Notes: generated from the sequence alone by a model not told the origin. A stretch of 64,000 bases of DNA from Chitinibacter tainanensis DSM 15459 (GCF_000429785.1 NZ_AUCN01000001.1:1-64000); one strand, 5' to 3'; counted from the stretch's first letter, positions 1 to 8,387 are shown. A program made the numbers and translations.

Positions 1-246
1 CAGAGAGGCCGAACTATACCCACCCATCGAAAACACGTCAACACCAATCCAACGAAAAAGCGCCCACAAGTCGATAAGCGATTGATTTGCAAAGAACCAA
101 ACATCAAAGAAAATCGCGCCAAACCAAGAAGAGCTATCAAACCCCACGCCCAGCAACATCGCAGCACCAGCGCAAAAGCAGCCGAAACCCAGCCTAGAAA
201 CACCACAGCCCGCTGACGCGGGCTGTGGTTGCTCTAGAAGTGAACT
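1..246. other. Left-edge region without an assigned gene
   Basis: No gene is assigned here. On the minus strand an open frame runs off the left edge from an ATG at 157-159; it would encode a Trp/Phe-rich, partly hydrophobic peptide, but it has no visible ribosome binding site. The plus strand is also open from base 1 to a TGA at 211-213, giving a Lys/Arg-rich low-complexity peptide. Neither is convincing. The terminator of the neighbouring minus-strand operon lies at 203-228. Confidence 0.3.
203..228 (-). terminator. Hairpin at end of the H-NOX operon
   Basis: A perfect 11-bp inverted repeat (203-213 with 218-228, loop TGAC) follows the last gene of the minus-strand operon by about 18 bases. 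The T-run on the minus strand is short (TGTTTCT), so efficiency is uncertain. Confidence 0.6.
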
Positions 247-1758
247 TTAGTAGCAGTGTTCGGTGGGGCAAGCGCTCACCGCCGAACTACTTTGTGGCAG
301 CCAGATACTCACCGTCACCCCTGCGGCGGGGCGACTATCTAGGGCAATGTCACCCGCATGCAGCCGGACAATATCTTTACTCATGGCCAGCCCCAGCCCT
401 GTACCCGGTTGATGACCAGAATGATCGGCGCGATAGAAACGCTCGAAGGCATGCTCGAGCTGCTCCGGCTTCATGCCGATGCCGTGGTCACGAATACTCA
501 GTAATACTCCGGCGGCGTCACCCCGCATTTGCGGCCGCAGCTGTAGATCAACTTGCTTGTGTTCGGGGCTAAATTTGATGACATTACTAAATAGGCTAGA
601 AAACAGTTTCAGCATGACATGCCGATCTACCTGGACCAAACATTGCTCAACCTGATAGTCACGCGTCACCAGAAAATCATCAGCCCCAGCAAAGCTAGAG
701 CTAACCGCCATTTCGAGTAGCTCCCGCAAATCATGGTTAGCGAGTTTAAGCTTGTCGCGGGTCAGCTCATCCAGCTTACTCAGGCTGAGCAAATCTTCGA
801 TCAATTCGGTCATATTGACCGACTGCCGATTGATGGTGGCCAACATATCTTGCTGCATAGCTGCGGGCACGGGGCGACTTACCAATAACTCGGAAAACCC
901 CCGAATACTCGCGAGCGGCGTGCGCAATTCATGCGCGGCCATGGTTAGGAATTCGGTTTTTAGCCGATTGGCTTCAACCTCGGCAGTGATATCCCGCAAA
1001 TACAGCACCACCCCACCCTCTTCATCGGCCGTGGCGCCTTGCAACTCGATCACCCGGCGATAAGGCACATTAAAAGACAGGTGCAGCGGCAAATGGGTAT
1101 CGAGCATTTGCGCCAGCGAGGGACAAGCTGGCACCTGAGCGGTTTGTAACCAGACTTCAAAATCACGCCGTTGCAAATGATCAAGCTGCTCGGTCGAAAG
1201 CCCCAGCAAGCGCTGAAAGCTTGGGTTAGCATAATTCAGCACCCCATCGGCGCCAAAGTAGGCCAAACCATCTGGGCTTAAGCGCATCACGGTATCGAGC
1301 TGCTTGGATTTATTACGCAAACGACTGGCGAGTCGATTGGCATCGGCCAAGGACATTTGGTTGGTTCGGTGCATCAGCAGCATATCGCCACTGGCATCGT
1401 GGAAAGCAAAATCCCCCATCCCCAGGCCCGCCGCCTGCATTTCCTCGCTTGAGGTGAGTACTGGCGAAAGTAAGAGTAATAAGCCTTCTGCCCGGACCAG
1501 AATGTTGCCACGTAAGCGTAACGCTCCCTGCTGACGCGCTTGCACAACCAAGGCAACATCATGCTGAGCGGCTAATTCCTGCACAGTTGCCACTTTGGGG
1601 CGCACGATCGCAAAGCAATCTTCAAAGTATTGCCCCGCAGCCAAGCTCGGAAAAGCCTTGCAGAGCGATACCCCAGCCTTGTATATCTGACCCTCTGGAT
1701 TAAGCGCCAGATAAAAAGGGAAAGCTTGCGCCAATTCAGCTTCAGTAAGGTGAATCAT
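247..1758 (-). CDS. HNOBA-PAS sensor histidine kinase (HnoK-like)
   Basis: Membrane-less sensor histidine kinase, 503 aa. Residues about 10-130 resemble the H-NOX-associated (HNOBA) domain found in soluble guanylate cyclase and in kinases partnered with H-NOX proteins. A short coiled linker, one PAS domain (about 155-260), an H-box with HELRTPL (His276) and a HATPase domain with N-box Asn392 and a GTGLGL loop follow. All catalytic motifs look intact. The frame is open to 1869, but the ATG at 1758 is preferred: it has a GGAGA site six bases upstream, and it places the gene 34 bases after the H-NOX stop instead of overlapping it. Likely role (inference): H-NOX controls autophosphorylation of this kinase through the HNOBA domain. 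Last gene of the operon. Confidence 0.85.
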   Translation of the reverse strand: MIHLTEAELAQAFPFYLALNPEGQIYKAGVSLCKAFPSLAAGQYFEDCFAIVRPKVATVQELAAQHDVALVVQARQQGALRLRGNILVRAEGLLLLLSPVLTSSEEMQAAGLGMGDFAFHDASGDMLLMHRTNQMSLADANRLASRLRNKSKQLDTVMRLSPDGLAYFGADGVLNYANPSFQRLLGLSTEQLDHLQRRDFEVWLQTAQVPACPSLAQMLDTHLPLHLSFNVPYRRVIELQGATADEEGGVVLYLRDITAEVEANRLKTEFLTMAAHELRTPLASIRGFSELLVSRPVPAAMQQDMLATINRQSVNMTELIEDLLSLSKLDELTRDKLKLANHDLRELLEMAVSSSFAGADDFLVTRDYQVEQCLVQVDRHVMLKLFSSLFSNVIKFSPEHKQVDLQLRPQMRGDAAGVLLSIRDHGIGMKPEQLEHAFERFYRADHSGHQPGTGLGLAMSKDIVRLHAGDIALDSRPAAGVTVSIWLPQSSSAVSACPTEHCY

Positions 1759-1792
1759 GCCCGTCTCCGCGTAACCCGCGTTTGGCTCAGCT

Positions 1793-2332
1793 TCAAGCTT
1801 CCTGAATCCGAAAAACTCCAGCAAACCCTGCCCGGCTTGGTAATTGCTCAATCGCGATAGGCTGGTCAAATCGCTTAGCCAGCCCTTTGACCAAGCCCAC
1901 CACCATCGGTGCTAACCCTTCCCGCTGCGACTGATAAAGCAATACATAGCGGCCCGGCCCTTCATCTTCGACTGAAAATACCGGCGCAACCATTTGGGCA
2001 AAGACAGTTTCGATGCGGCTGTGCATCTGGTCTAGATTGCCCAGAAATTCGCGCAGACTAGTCCCCGCTGTTTGCAGCAAATCGGCATAGCCCTCTTCGG
2101 CGGTATACATAATCCAATATTCGCCAAATGCTTCCAGCACCTGCTCGGGGCTCATGCCCATTTCTTGCGATACGGCACCGACCAGCTTGTAAGTCATTTG
2201 ATCGGGGTAGGCACTGATCGCCACAAAGCCATCATCAGCAATACCGGCCTGCTTGCAGACGCGTGCCCAGCCGGTCGGGCCCAAATGTTGTTCCACCAAC
2301 TGCTCGACTGCGCGGTTCACCAATCCATACAT
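1793..2332 (-). CDS. H-NOX haem-based nitric oxide sensor
   Basis: Soluble haem-binding sensor of the H-NOX (HNOB) family, 179 aa, the usual length of a stand-alone bacterial H-NOX. The start MYGLVN is typical of the family and has GGAGGA seven bases upstream; an in-frame TTG at 2347 is rejected. The proximal haem ligand is His104 (LDQMHSRI) and the haem propionate motif Y-x-S-x-R is Tyr133-Ser135-Arg137 (YQSQREG). At the position that carries a distal Tyr in O2-binding H-NOX proteins this one appears to have Met143, which suggests an NO-selective sensor (inference by hand alignment). It is followed directly by the HNOBA kinase, its probable partner, and preceded by a degenerate HD-GYP gene. 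Confidence 0.93.
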   Translation of the reverse strand: MYGLVNRAVEQLVEQHLGPTGWARVCKQAGIADDGFVAISAYPDQMTYKLVGAVSQEMGMSPEQVLEAFGEYWIMYTAEEGYADLLQTAGTSLREFLGNLDQMHSRIETVFAQMVAPVFSVEDEGPGRYVLLYQSQREGLAPMVVGLVKGLAKRFDQPIAIEQLPSRAGFAGVFRIQEA

Positions 2333-2353
2333 GATGTGCTCCTCCAAATTTGT

Positions 2354-3118
2354 TTAGAGCCCAACCAGCTGCAACCAGAGGTGCGCAGGATCGGGAATAC
2401 AACGTTCAGGGCATTGCGAGGCCAAGCACAGCTCACGCGCATGAATCAACTGTGTGAGATGTTCAGCCACATACTGCACCAGGCGTGGGCTATGCCCGCT
2501 AAAGACCGCCGCCACCGGTTGTAATTGGGCGGGGCCTTGGCCCTGAGTGAGCAAATCATCCAGCTGCAGCACCAGCGCGGTCATCTGCGCTGCTTCGTGC
2601 ACCGGCTCACCCTCGGCCGTATGCTGAATACCTTGCGCTAAGAGCGCCATTTGCAAAACAATCAGCTCACTCATTTGCACTTCGGGCACCGAGCTGGCGG
2701 CCAGCAAAAAGGGCACGGCCTGTTGCACGGCCCCATCGCCCGTGCGCAAAATCGCCGCCAGCATGGCCGCACGACACAACTGCTCACAGGATTTGCGATC
2801 AAGCCCGGCAAAGTGCGCGAGCAATCCGGCCAGCACACCAATACGATAGCCACGACGTTGCTCAAACGGCTGCAACTCTTCGGCCAGCGTGGCCCAGCGC
2901 AGTAACACATCGATCTGCCCGGCATGCATCTGCTGCATCATTTCTTCGCGCTGGCGCAGCGCCACCTGCATATCGGACATCACTTTATACAGCTGGGCAT
3001 AAGCCATGCTTTCGCGGTCACTCGGCGGCGGAGCACTCGACCAACGTGATATCGGATCGGGCAAGGCCTCAGTGACTTCGATTTCTTCTTCAATCTGCCA
3101 ATCAAATTGGTAATCCAT
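2354..3118 (-). CDS. Degenerate HD-GYP-like protein
   Basis: Cytoplasmic protein of 254 aa. After an acidic N-terminus (1-35) and a helical stretch, residues about 85-165 follow the start of an HD-GYP domain (RIGVLAGLLAHFAGLD, then a hydrophobic helix). Where active enzymes have HDxGK, this protein has AAILR (Ala121-Ala122), and no GYP motif is found, so it cannot be a metal-dependent phosphodiesterase. In Shewanella H-NOX systems a degenerate HD-GYP protein, HnoD, acts by protein contact. The protein here lacks a receiver domain, so it is not the same architecture. Start: ATG with AGGAGG five bases upstream. It lies 18 bases after the PAS-PAS kinase and 21 before H-NOX. Similarity is weak, so the family call is moderate. 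Confidence 0.6.
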   Translation of the reverse strand: MDYQFDWQIEEEIEVTEALPDPISRWSSAPPPSDRESMAYAQLYKVMSDMQVALRQREEMMQQMHAGQIDVLLRWATLAEELQPFEQRRGYRIGVLAGLLAHFAGLDRKSCEQLCRAAMLAAILRTGDGAVQQAVPFLLAASSVPEVQMSELIVLQMALLAQGIQHTAEGEPVHEAAQMTALVLQLDDLLTQGQGPAQLQPVAAVFSGHSPRLVQYVAEHLTQLIHARELCLASQCPERCIPDPAHLWLQLVGL

Positions 3119-3136
3119 GCTTACCTCCTCGCTGGG

Positions 3137-4873
3137 CTAGATAGGCAACAAGGGGAGCCACAATGAGACGGTTGTCCCCTGCCCCCACGTGCTATGGAGT
3201 TTGATTTCGCCGGAATGCAGCTCGATGATCTCTTTCACCAGCGACATCCCTAGCCCAGTACCGGGGATAGACCCGGAATCATCGGCTCGGTAAAACCGTT
3301 CAAACACGCGCGCCAATTGCTCTTCGGTCATGCCAATACCCTGATCCGCCACATGTAGTGCCACCCAACCTGCACGGCTGAAATCAAAACTGAGGGTAAT
3401 TTCGCCGCCTTGCGGGGAATACTTCAGCGCATTAGACAGGACATTCAACAGCGCCTGCTGAAGCTTGGCGACATCGGCATTGACCATGGCCTTGGGTAGC
3501 TCGGCCGGTAGAATTTTGGCGCTGTAATCATTTTGATTAATAGCTTTGACACTGTCTTGCAGCACTTCAGCCAGATCAAGCGGCTGCAGATGAATATCTT
3601 TGCCGCCACGTGCTTCGATGCGAGCCAGATCCAATAGCTCGTTCAATAGCCCAGTCATCCGGCGGGATTGCCGCAAAATCGTATCCAGGATATCGCGCAC
3701 AGTTTCTGGCGGAAAATCACGCAAGCGCAGCAACTCGGCAAAGCCCATGATCGATGCCATGGGTGTACGCAGCTCATGCGCGGCGGTAGAAAGAAACTCG
3801 CTTTTGATCATCTCCACCTGATGCTGCTGGGTAATATCGCGCAACTGCAGTACGGTGGCAGTTGTTTCACTACCGGCATTAAACAGCGTAATTTCCAGAT
3901 AGCGATTAGGTTTACCTTGCAGTTCGAGCACCGGCAGGTTGTTCAAGAGCATGGGGGCAAAATCAAATTCAAAACCAAAGTCGTCCGGCTTTTGCTGCAA
4001 CTTTTGTACCCAACGGCATAACTCAAAGCGCGGGGATTTATCGGTTAGCAGCACATTGAGCATGGATTCGGCCTCGGGCAACCCGACCCCGGTGAGATCC
4101 CCAATCGTGATATTGACCAGTTTTTCAAATGGCGGATTGGCATAGGTCAGGTTGCCGGAGAGATCAAAGGTGGCAAAACAATCGGGCGTGAGGGTGAAAA
4201 TCACTTCCTGCCGGAATGCAAAATCCATCATCATTTTTTCGCGGCGTTTCACCTCGGTCACATCCGAAATAATGCCATTCACCCGCACGCCACCATCACC
4301 CGGTTCCCGCACCGGGTGGAAATGATTGCAATGCCAGCGCACCTGGCCATCGGGCAACACCACGCGGTATTCCAGCTCAGCCCCTTGGCCGCTAGCAGCC
4401 CCATCAAATGCCGCTTTAACTGCTGGGTAATCTTCGGGGTGCACTAATTTGAGCCAGCCCTGCGGGCTGTGCAGCATATCGGGCTGATCCAGCCCCAGCC
4501 ACTGCCGCGCTAAGGGGCTGAGAAAAATAAACTCATCCATCGCCGCATTGGCCGAATAGAGCAAATACTCTTTCTCGCCCAACACACCGGAAAGCACGTG
4601 ATCCAGATCAGCCATTTCCTCGTCGCACCAAGCTTGCTGCAACAGCAGATCGGTTTCACTCGAGCGTAAGTGCTGCGCCAAGTCCAGCATGGTTTGCGCC
4701 ACTAAAGTGCCGGGTTCATCCAGATTGCTGGGCAGGGTGGGTAATGGCGCCTCGGTATTTTTTGCGGCTAGCCAAGCCTGCATTTGCCGCGCCAGCACCG
4801 TTAAGGCTTCTGGCGTGGCGAGTGCAGTATGCGCAAGCGGTGTACTGCCGCCTACCGACATGGATCGAGTCAT
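3137..4873 (-). CDS. PAS-PAS sensor histidine kinase
   Basis: Cytoplasmic hybrid-less histidine kinase, 578 aa. Two PAS domains are visible (about 102-209, with a PAC-like RWHCNHFHPV segment, and 222-347), followed by an H-box AAHELRTPMAS (His366), N-box LNVLSNALKYS, a DQGIGM G1 box and GTGLGM G2 box. It is a close paralogue in design of the HNOBA kinase at the end of the operon, but with a different N-terminus (about 100 residues of no recognised family). The frame is open to a TTG at 4912; the ATG at 4873 has AAGGAG six bases upstream and is chosen. The preceding gene is a free receiver domain, 35 bases away, a natural phosphotransfer partner. Confidence 0.88.
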   Translation of the reverse strand: MTRSMSVGGSTPLAHTALATPEALTVLARQMQAWLAAKNTEAPLPTLPSNLDEPGTLVAQTMLDLAQHLRSSETDLLLQQAWCDEEMADLDHVLSGVLGEKEYLLYSANAAMDEFIFLSPLARQWLGLDQPDMLHSPQGWLKLVHPEDYPAVKAAFDGAASGQGAELEYRVVLPDGQVRWHCNHFHPVREPGDGGVRVNGIISDVTEVKRREKMMMDFAFRQEVIFTLTPDCFATFDLSGNLTYANPPFEKLVNITIGDLTGVGLPEAESMLNVLLTDKSPRFELCRWVQKLQQKPDDFGFEFDFAPMLLNNLPVLELQGKPNRYLEITLFNAGSETTATVLQLRDITQQHQVEMIKSEFLSTAAHELRTPMASIMGFAELLRLRDFPPETVRDILDTILRQSRRMTGLLNELLDLARIEARGGKDIHLQPLDLAEVLQDSVKAINQNDYSAKILPAELPKAMVNADVAKLQQALLNVLSNALKYSPQGGEITLSFDFSRAGWVALHVADQGIGMTEEQLARVFERFYRADDSGSIPGTGLGMSLVKEIIELHSGEIKLHSTWGQGTTVSLWLPLLPI

Positions 4874-4908
4874 AGTGGACTCCTTGGCCGGCGCAACCGG
4901 CAACTCAA

Positions 4909-5298
4909 TCAAGCGCCCGCGGCGGCGCGCTCTTGCAATAGTTTCTCGATGGTATCGATCAACTCTAAGGGGCTAAACGGCTTGGTCAGGTAGCCATCTG
5001 CGCCAGCTTGGCGGCCAGCCTCGAAATCAGATTGCTGCCCCCGCGCAGTTAGCATAATGATGGGGATATGGCGTAATTCCGGGTCGGATTTAATCCGGGC
5101 ACAAGCCTGCAAGCCGTCGATCTCACCGGGCATCATCACATCCATCAAGATCAACGATGGCCGCACAGCCTGCGCCATTTTGACCCCGAGCAAGCCATGA
5201 TCCGCTTCATGCACTTCGTAATTCCCAAACTGCATGGTCATATTAATCAGCTTGCGAATATCGCTTTGATCTTCCACTACCAGAATTGAGGTTTTCAT
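4909..5298 (-). CDS. Single-domain response regulator (CheY-like)
   Basis: A receiver domain with no output domain, 129 aa. The acidic pocket is Glu9-Asp10, the phospho-acceptor is Asp53 (LILMDVMMPGE), and the switch residues Thr84 and Lys106 (TKPF) are present, so it should be phosphorylatable. It lies between a degenerate kinase and a PAS-PAS kinase in the H-NOX operon and could collect phosphate from either kinase of the operon, then act by protein contact. Start: the GTG at 5313 encodes the AGAGG that serves as ribosome binding site for the ATG pair at 5301/5298; the second ATG has the better spacing. Confidence 0.9.
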   Translation of the reverse strand: MKTSILVVEDQSDIRKLINMTMQFGNYEVHEADHGLLGVKMAQAVRPSLILMDVMMPGEIDGLQACARIKSDPELRHIPIIMLTARGQQSDFEAGRQAGADGYLTKPFSPLELIDTIEKLLQERAAAGA

Positions 5299-5339
5299 CA
5301 TGCACCTCTGCACTTGGTTAATCGGCTATTTCACTATAG

Positions 5340-6404
5340 CTACGGGGTTTTCATCCGCCGCGCCATCAGCTGACTAATGTCATGGGCGTAACGCTCGATC
5401 TGCGCGGCATTCACCTCGGCTTCTTTGCGTGGCGCACCAGTCGGCAGCTCTAGGGTGATGCCGCCGCTTTCTTCATCCAGCCGCACATGCCCGCCATAGC
5501 GTTGCACCACCGCCTTCGCCAGCGCCAAGCCCAGCCCCAAACCAGCGGGGCGCGCCGCCGAGCCGGCTTGGGTGCCATGAAAAGGCATAAATACGCGGTC
5601 ACGCATATGTGCCGGCACTGGACGGCCGCTACTCGAAAACACCAGCGTGGCGAATTCGCCGTATTGCCGCGCTTTGATCAGAATTTCGCCGCCTTCAACA
5701 CTGCGTGCCAACATGTCTTCCAGCACCGAGGTCACGGTTTCTTGCAACCAAGTTTGGCTGCCATACACTGGTGGCAATTCGGTGTGATCCAGCCCGCTTA
5801 AAGCAAAATTAACTTTGCGCCCAGCGGCTTGCTGGCGAGTTTGCTCCAGCGCCGTTTTGACCAGATCGGGCAGCATCACCCGCTCGATCGCCCCCAATGG
5901 CTCACCGGCATGCAGTTGCGCCAGGCCCGTAATCTGTTTCAGGCATTGCCGTACTTCGGTAAATAAATCCAGTGCTTGCTGATGCAGGGCGGCATCGGGG
6001 CTAGCGCTGGCTTGCGCCAGCGTGTCGAGCAAGGCTTTGGTGGGCGTGATGCAGCCGTCGTACACCAAAGTAAGGAGATTATCGACGGTGGACTGATAAA
6101 AATGCTGGGCCGCCACATCGCGCAATAGCAGCACCAAATCATCCCCCACCGGGCTGCGCAGCAAGGTAGCGGCCAGGCTTTCCTGCCCCGGCACTTCCAG
6201 CTGAAACTGGCTGGGCAATTCGATATAGCCGGCGCGCACGCCGGTGAGCTGCTTGCCGACGGCATCCTGCTGCAAAATTTGCCCCATCAGCAAACCCAGC
6301 ATGCGCTTGGCGGCTGGGTTGGCAAAGCGGGCTTTGCCTTCCGGAGATAAAATCAGCACACCATCGCTCAAGCTATTAAATAGCAAGCTCATTCCGGTAT
6401 TCAT
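5340..6404 (-). CDS. PAS-HATPase protein, degenerate histidine kinase
   Basis: First gene of the H-NOX operon, 354 aa. A PAS-like domain covers about residues 8-100 and a GHKL ATPase fold about 215-325. Several kinase hallmarks are missing: at the H-box position there is LVYDGCITPTKALL with no His; the N-box reads VLEDMLARS with neither usual Asn; and the DxGxG box is FSSSG. The GLGLGLALAKAVV lid motif is kept. It probably lacks autokinase activity and may serve as a phosphotransfer-less adaptor or regulator (inference). Start: ATG with GGAGG upstream. No membrane segment or signal peptide. Confidence 0.75.
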   Translation of the reverse strand: MNTGMSLLFNSLSDGVLILSPEGKARFANPAAKRMLGLLMGQILQQDAVGKQLTGVRAGYIELPSQFQLEVPGQESLAATLLRSPVGDDLVLLLRDVAAQHFYQSTVDNLLTLVYDGCITPTKALLDTLAQASASPDAALHQQALDLFTEVRQCLKQITGLAQLHAGEPLGAIERVMLPDLVKTALEQTRQQAAGRKVNFALSGLDHTELPPVYGSQTWLQETVTSVLEDMLARSVEGGEILIKARQYGEFATLVFSSSGRPVPAHMRDRVFMPFHGTQAGSAARPAGLGLGLALAKAVVQRYGGHVRLDEESGGITLELPTGAPRKEAEVNAAQIERYAHDISQLMARRMKTP

Positions 6405-6439
6405 GATTCACCTCCCGCGTGCTGGGGCCTTGGTTTGAA

Positions 6440-6467
6440 TCTATATCAGCATTTACTTATAAACAAA
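6440..6467 (-). promoter_or_regulatory. Possible promoter of the H-NOX operon
   Basis: On the minus strand TTTGTT and TATAGA are separated by 16 bases, about 36 bases upstream of the first gene. The match to a sigma-70 promoter is only partial. The surrounding gap 6405-6558 shows no clear NsrR or FNR dyad by eye. Confidence 0.3.
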
Positions 6468-6558
6468 GCCATCCGGCCAACACGTAAGGTTTAGCTGACA
6501 AGCGGTTTGACTGCCGCCAAAGCGGCACTACGCCGGCGGCGGTCATTCTGATTGCTAG

Positions 6559-7311
6559 CTAATCGGCTGCCATTGCGCAATGGCTTTCTATCGCCACCAG
6601 CTCGGCCAAGCGCATTTTTTGCCGACCATCGGTCGTAAAGTTATCGTCAGCCAACCAGCGCTGATACGCGCGCCAACGGGCCGGCCATTCACAATCAATA
6701 ATCGAAAACCACGCGGTATCGCGGCTGCGGCCTTTGTTCACCGTGGCCTGCCGAAAGGTGCCCTCATACTGAAAGCCCAGCCGCTCGGCAGCGCGACGGG
6801 AGGGCTGATTAAGCGCATTGCATTTCCATTCATAGCGCCGATAGCCCAGCGCAAAGGCCTGCTGCATCAGCAACACCATGGCAGCGGTGGCCAGCCGCGT
6901 ACGCTGCAGGGCCGGCGAAAAATGCAGCCAGCCCACCTCGATCGACCCCGCTTGCGGGTCGATGCGCAAATAGCTGGCCAAGCCCAGCGCCTGCCCGCTG
7001 GCCGCAGCGACAATCGCGTAATACTGTGGGTCACGCGCTTGCGCGCGGCGTGTGAGCTCTGCCGTGAATTCGGCCAGCGTGGCATAGGGGCCGGCGCTGA
7101 AGTAAGTCCACATAGCGCCGCTATCGGCGCTGAATGCCTGCCACAAATCGGCGGCATGTCGCGCCGCATCCAGCGGCTCTAGCCGGCAGCCCCAGCCGGC
7201 CAGTACTTGCCGCGGCGGAAACTGCGCCCCTTGCCAGTTGGGCACCAATGGGCCCAAGGGCTGGCCAAATTCATTGAGATACACCCCAGTAGTATTTAGC
7301 TCAACACTCAC
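6559..7311 (-). CDS. GNAT acetyltransferase (RimJ/RimL type)
   Basis: Cytoplasmic GNAT-family N-acetyltransferase, about 250 aa, substrate unknown. After a Pro-rich N-terminal arm, the acetyltransferase domain covers about residues 40-215; the segment ending in LNQPSRRAAERLGFQYEGTF is the usual C-terminal half of the acetyl-CoA fold in RimL-like proteins. Last gene of a three-gene minus-strand operon with a rhodanese and another GNAT. The start is uncertain: the GTG at 7311 overlaps the rhodanese stop by 11 bases and has GAGGG upstream; an ATG at 7326 is the alternative. Longer extensions overlap the rhodanese gene and are rejected. Confidence 0.8.
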   Translation of the reverse strand: MSVELNTTGVYLNEFGQPLGPLVPNWQGAQFPPRQVLAGWGCRLEPLDAARHAADLWQAFSADSGAMWTYFSAGPYATLAEFTAELTRRAQARDPQYYAIVAAASGQALGLASYLRIDPQAGSIEVGWLHFSPALQRTRLATAAMVLLMQQAFALGYRRYEWKCNALNQPSRRAAERLGFQYEGTFRQATVNKGRSRDTAWFSIIDCEWPARWRAYQRWLADDNFTTDGRQKMRLAELVAIESHCAMAAD

Positions 7312-7738
7312 AGCGGATACCCTCATCAAGCAATACCCCCGGCTCAGTCCCTGTGGCAACGGCATAGCCATCCTGTTGCCACCAATGAATGCCGCCAATC
7401 AGCTCTTTCACCTGAAAGCCCAGCTTGGCCATTTTATAGGCGCCCCAAGTCGAGCCATTGCAGCCGATGCCGTCGCAATAGCACACATACACTTTGCTGC
7501 GATCCAGCTGCGCCGTACTCGTCGCCGTCATCGTGCGATGCGGAAAGGAGATCGCCCCGGGGATATGCCCAGCCTGATAAATCTCGGCCGAGCGGGTGTC
7601 CAGCACCACAATCTCCGGCGCCTTGGCCAGCAAATCGGCGGCAAGATCAGCCGGATCAGTGCGAAACTGCAATTGCGCTGCAAAAAATTCGGCGGCAGCA
7701 CCCGGGGTGGCCAGACCACTACTCAATACCACACTCAT
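7301..7738 (-). CDS. Rhodanese-like sulfurtransferase domain protein
   Basis: Single rhodanese domain, 145 aa, no signal peptide. The motifs VVLDTRSAEIYQAGHIPGA and the loop VCYCDGIGCNGST are seen. The active-site Cys lies in the CDGIGCN loop, which departs from the common CRxGxR form, so the sulfur acceptor cannot be guessed. The start ATG overlaps the stop of the preceding GNAT gene by four bases (ATGA), which implies translational coupling. Its own 3' end overlaps the next GNAT gene, so the three are one transcription unit, transcribed away from a MocR-type regulator. Confidence 0.85.
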   Translation of the reverse strand: MSVVLSSGLATPGAAAEFFAAQLQFRTDPADLAADLLAKAPEIVVLDTRSAEIYQAGHIPGAISFPHRTMTATSTAQLDRSKVYVCYCDGIGCNGSTWGAYKMAKLGFQVKELIGGIHWWQQDGYAVATGTEPGVLLDEGIRCEC

Positions 7739-8280
7739 GTTCTTGCTCCTTTCGTGAAATTATCTAAAGCACCGGCCGGCCAGCTCACCCGCCAGGTGGC
7801 AATGGTCTGGCCATCCGGCGCGGCCCAGCTGGCGGCTTCCTGCTGGCTCGCCCCCAGACGCAAATAAAACGCAAGTGCCGGGGTATTGGCCTGATTGCAA
7901 TACAAATAAAGACCTTGTGGGCCATACCCCAGCAGGGCAACTTGCGCTGCCGCATGTTGCAGCAGCTGGCGCCCCACGCCCTGCCCTTGCCAGCCCGCGG
8001 CCACATGCAGGTTATCCAGACAATGCCCCCACTGCGGGTGATGGGCCGGATACAGGCAATAAAAGCCCACCAGCGTTGCCCCGGCGCGCACCAGCCACAC
8101 TTGCTGCCCCGGGCTGGGCGCCGCTAAGCGTTGCTGCCAGACGGCGGCCCGCTCGGCAAGCACAGGCCCAGCCAGAAAATCCGCCGCCAGCTGACCGGCG
8201 TAGGTGCGCTGCCAGCTCGCCGCATGCAGCTGGGCAATCTCGGCCGCATCGGCCAGTGTGCCGGCTTGCCAATTCAACAT
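7735..8280 (-). CDS. GNAT acetyltransferase
   Basis: GNAT-family N-acetyltransferase, 181 aa, substrate unknown. The acetyl-CoA binding segment is LHVAAGWQGQGVGRQLL (about residues 90-106) and the later NTPALAFYLRLGA is typical of the family. The frame extends upstream to 8388, but the ATG at 8280 has a GGGGGAG site six bases upstream and leaves a normal intergenic space to the divergent regulator; it is preferred. First gene of the GNAT-rhodanese-GNAT operon. Confidence 0.85.
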   Translation of the reverse strand: MLNWQAGTLADAAEIAQLHAASWQRTYAGQLAADFLAGPVLAERAAVWQQRLAAPSPGQQVWLVRAGATLVGFYCLYPAHHPQWGHCLDNLHVAAGWQGQGVGRQLLQHAAAQVALLGYGPQGLYLYCNQANTPALAFYLRLGASQQEAASWAAPDGQTIATWRVSWPAGALDNFTKGART

Positions 8281-8387
8281 ACTGAACTCCCCCATGCAAA
8301 CCACCCCACGGCGGTACTTACTGCAGACCACTTTACGCGCATAATGGCCTACTGGAACCGACCAATTTTGCGCACAGGAGCAGACCA

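Noticed and set aside
12-24. CTATACCCACCC at the left edge
   Set aside because: It could be the right arm of another palindromic element, but the left arm would be outside the window.
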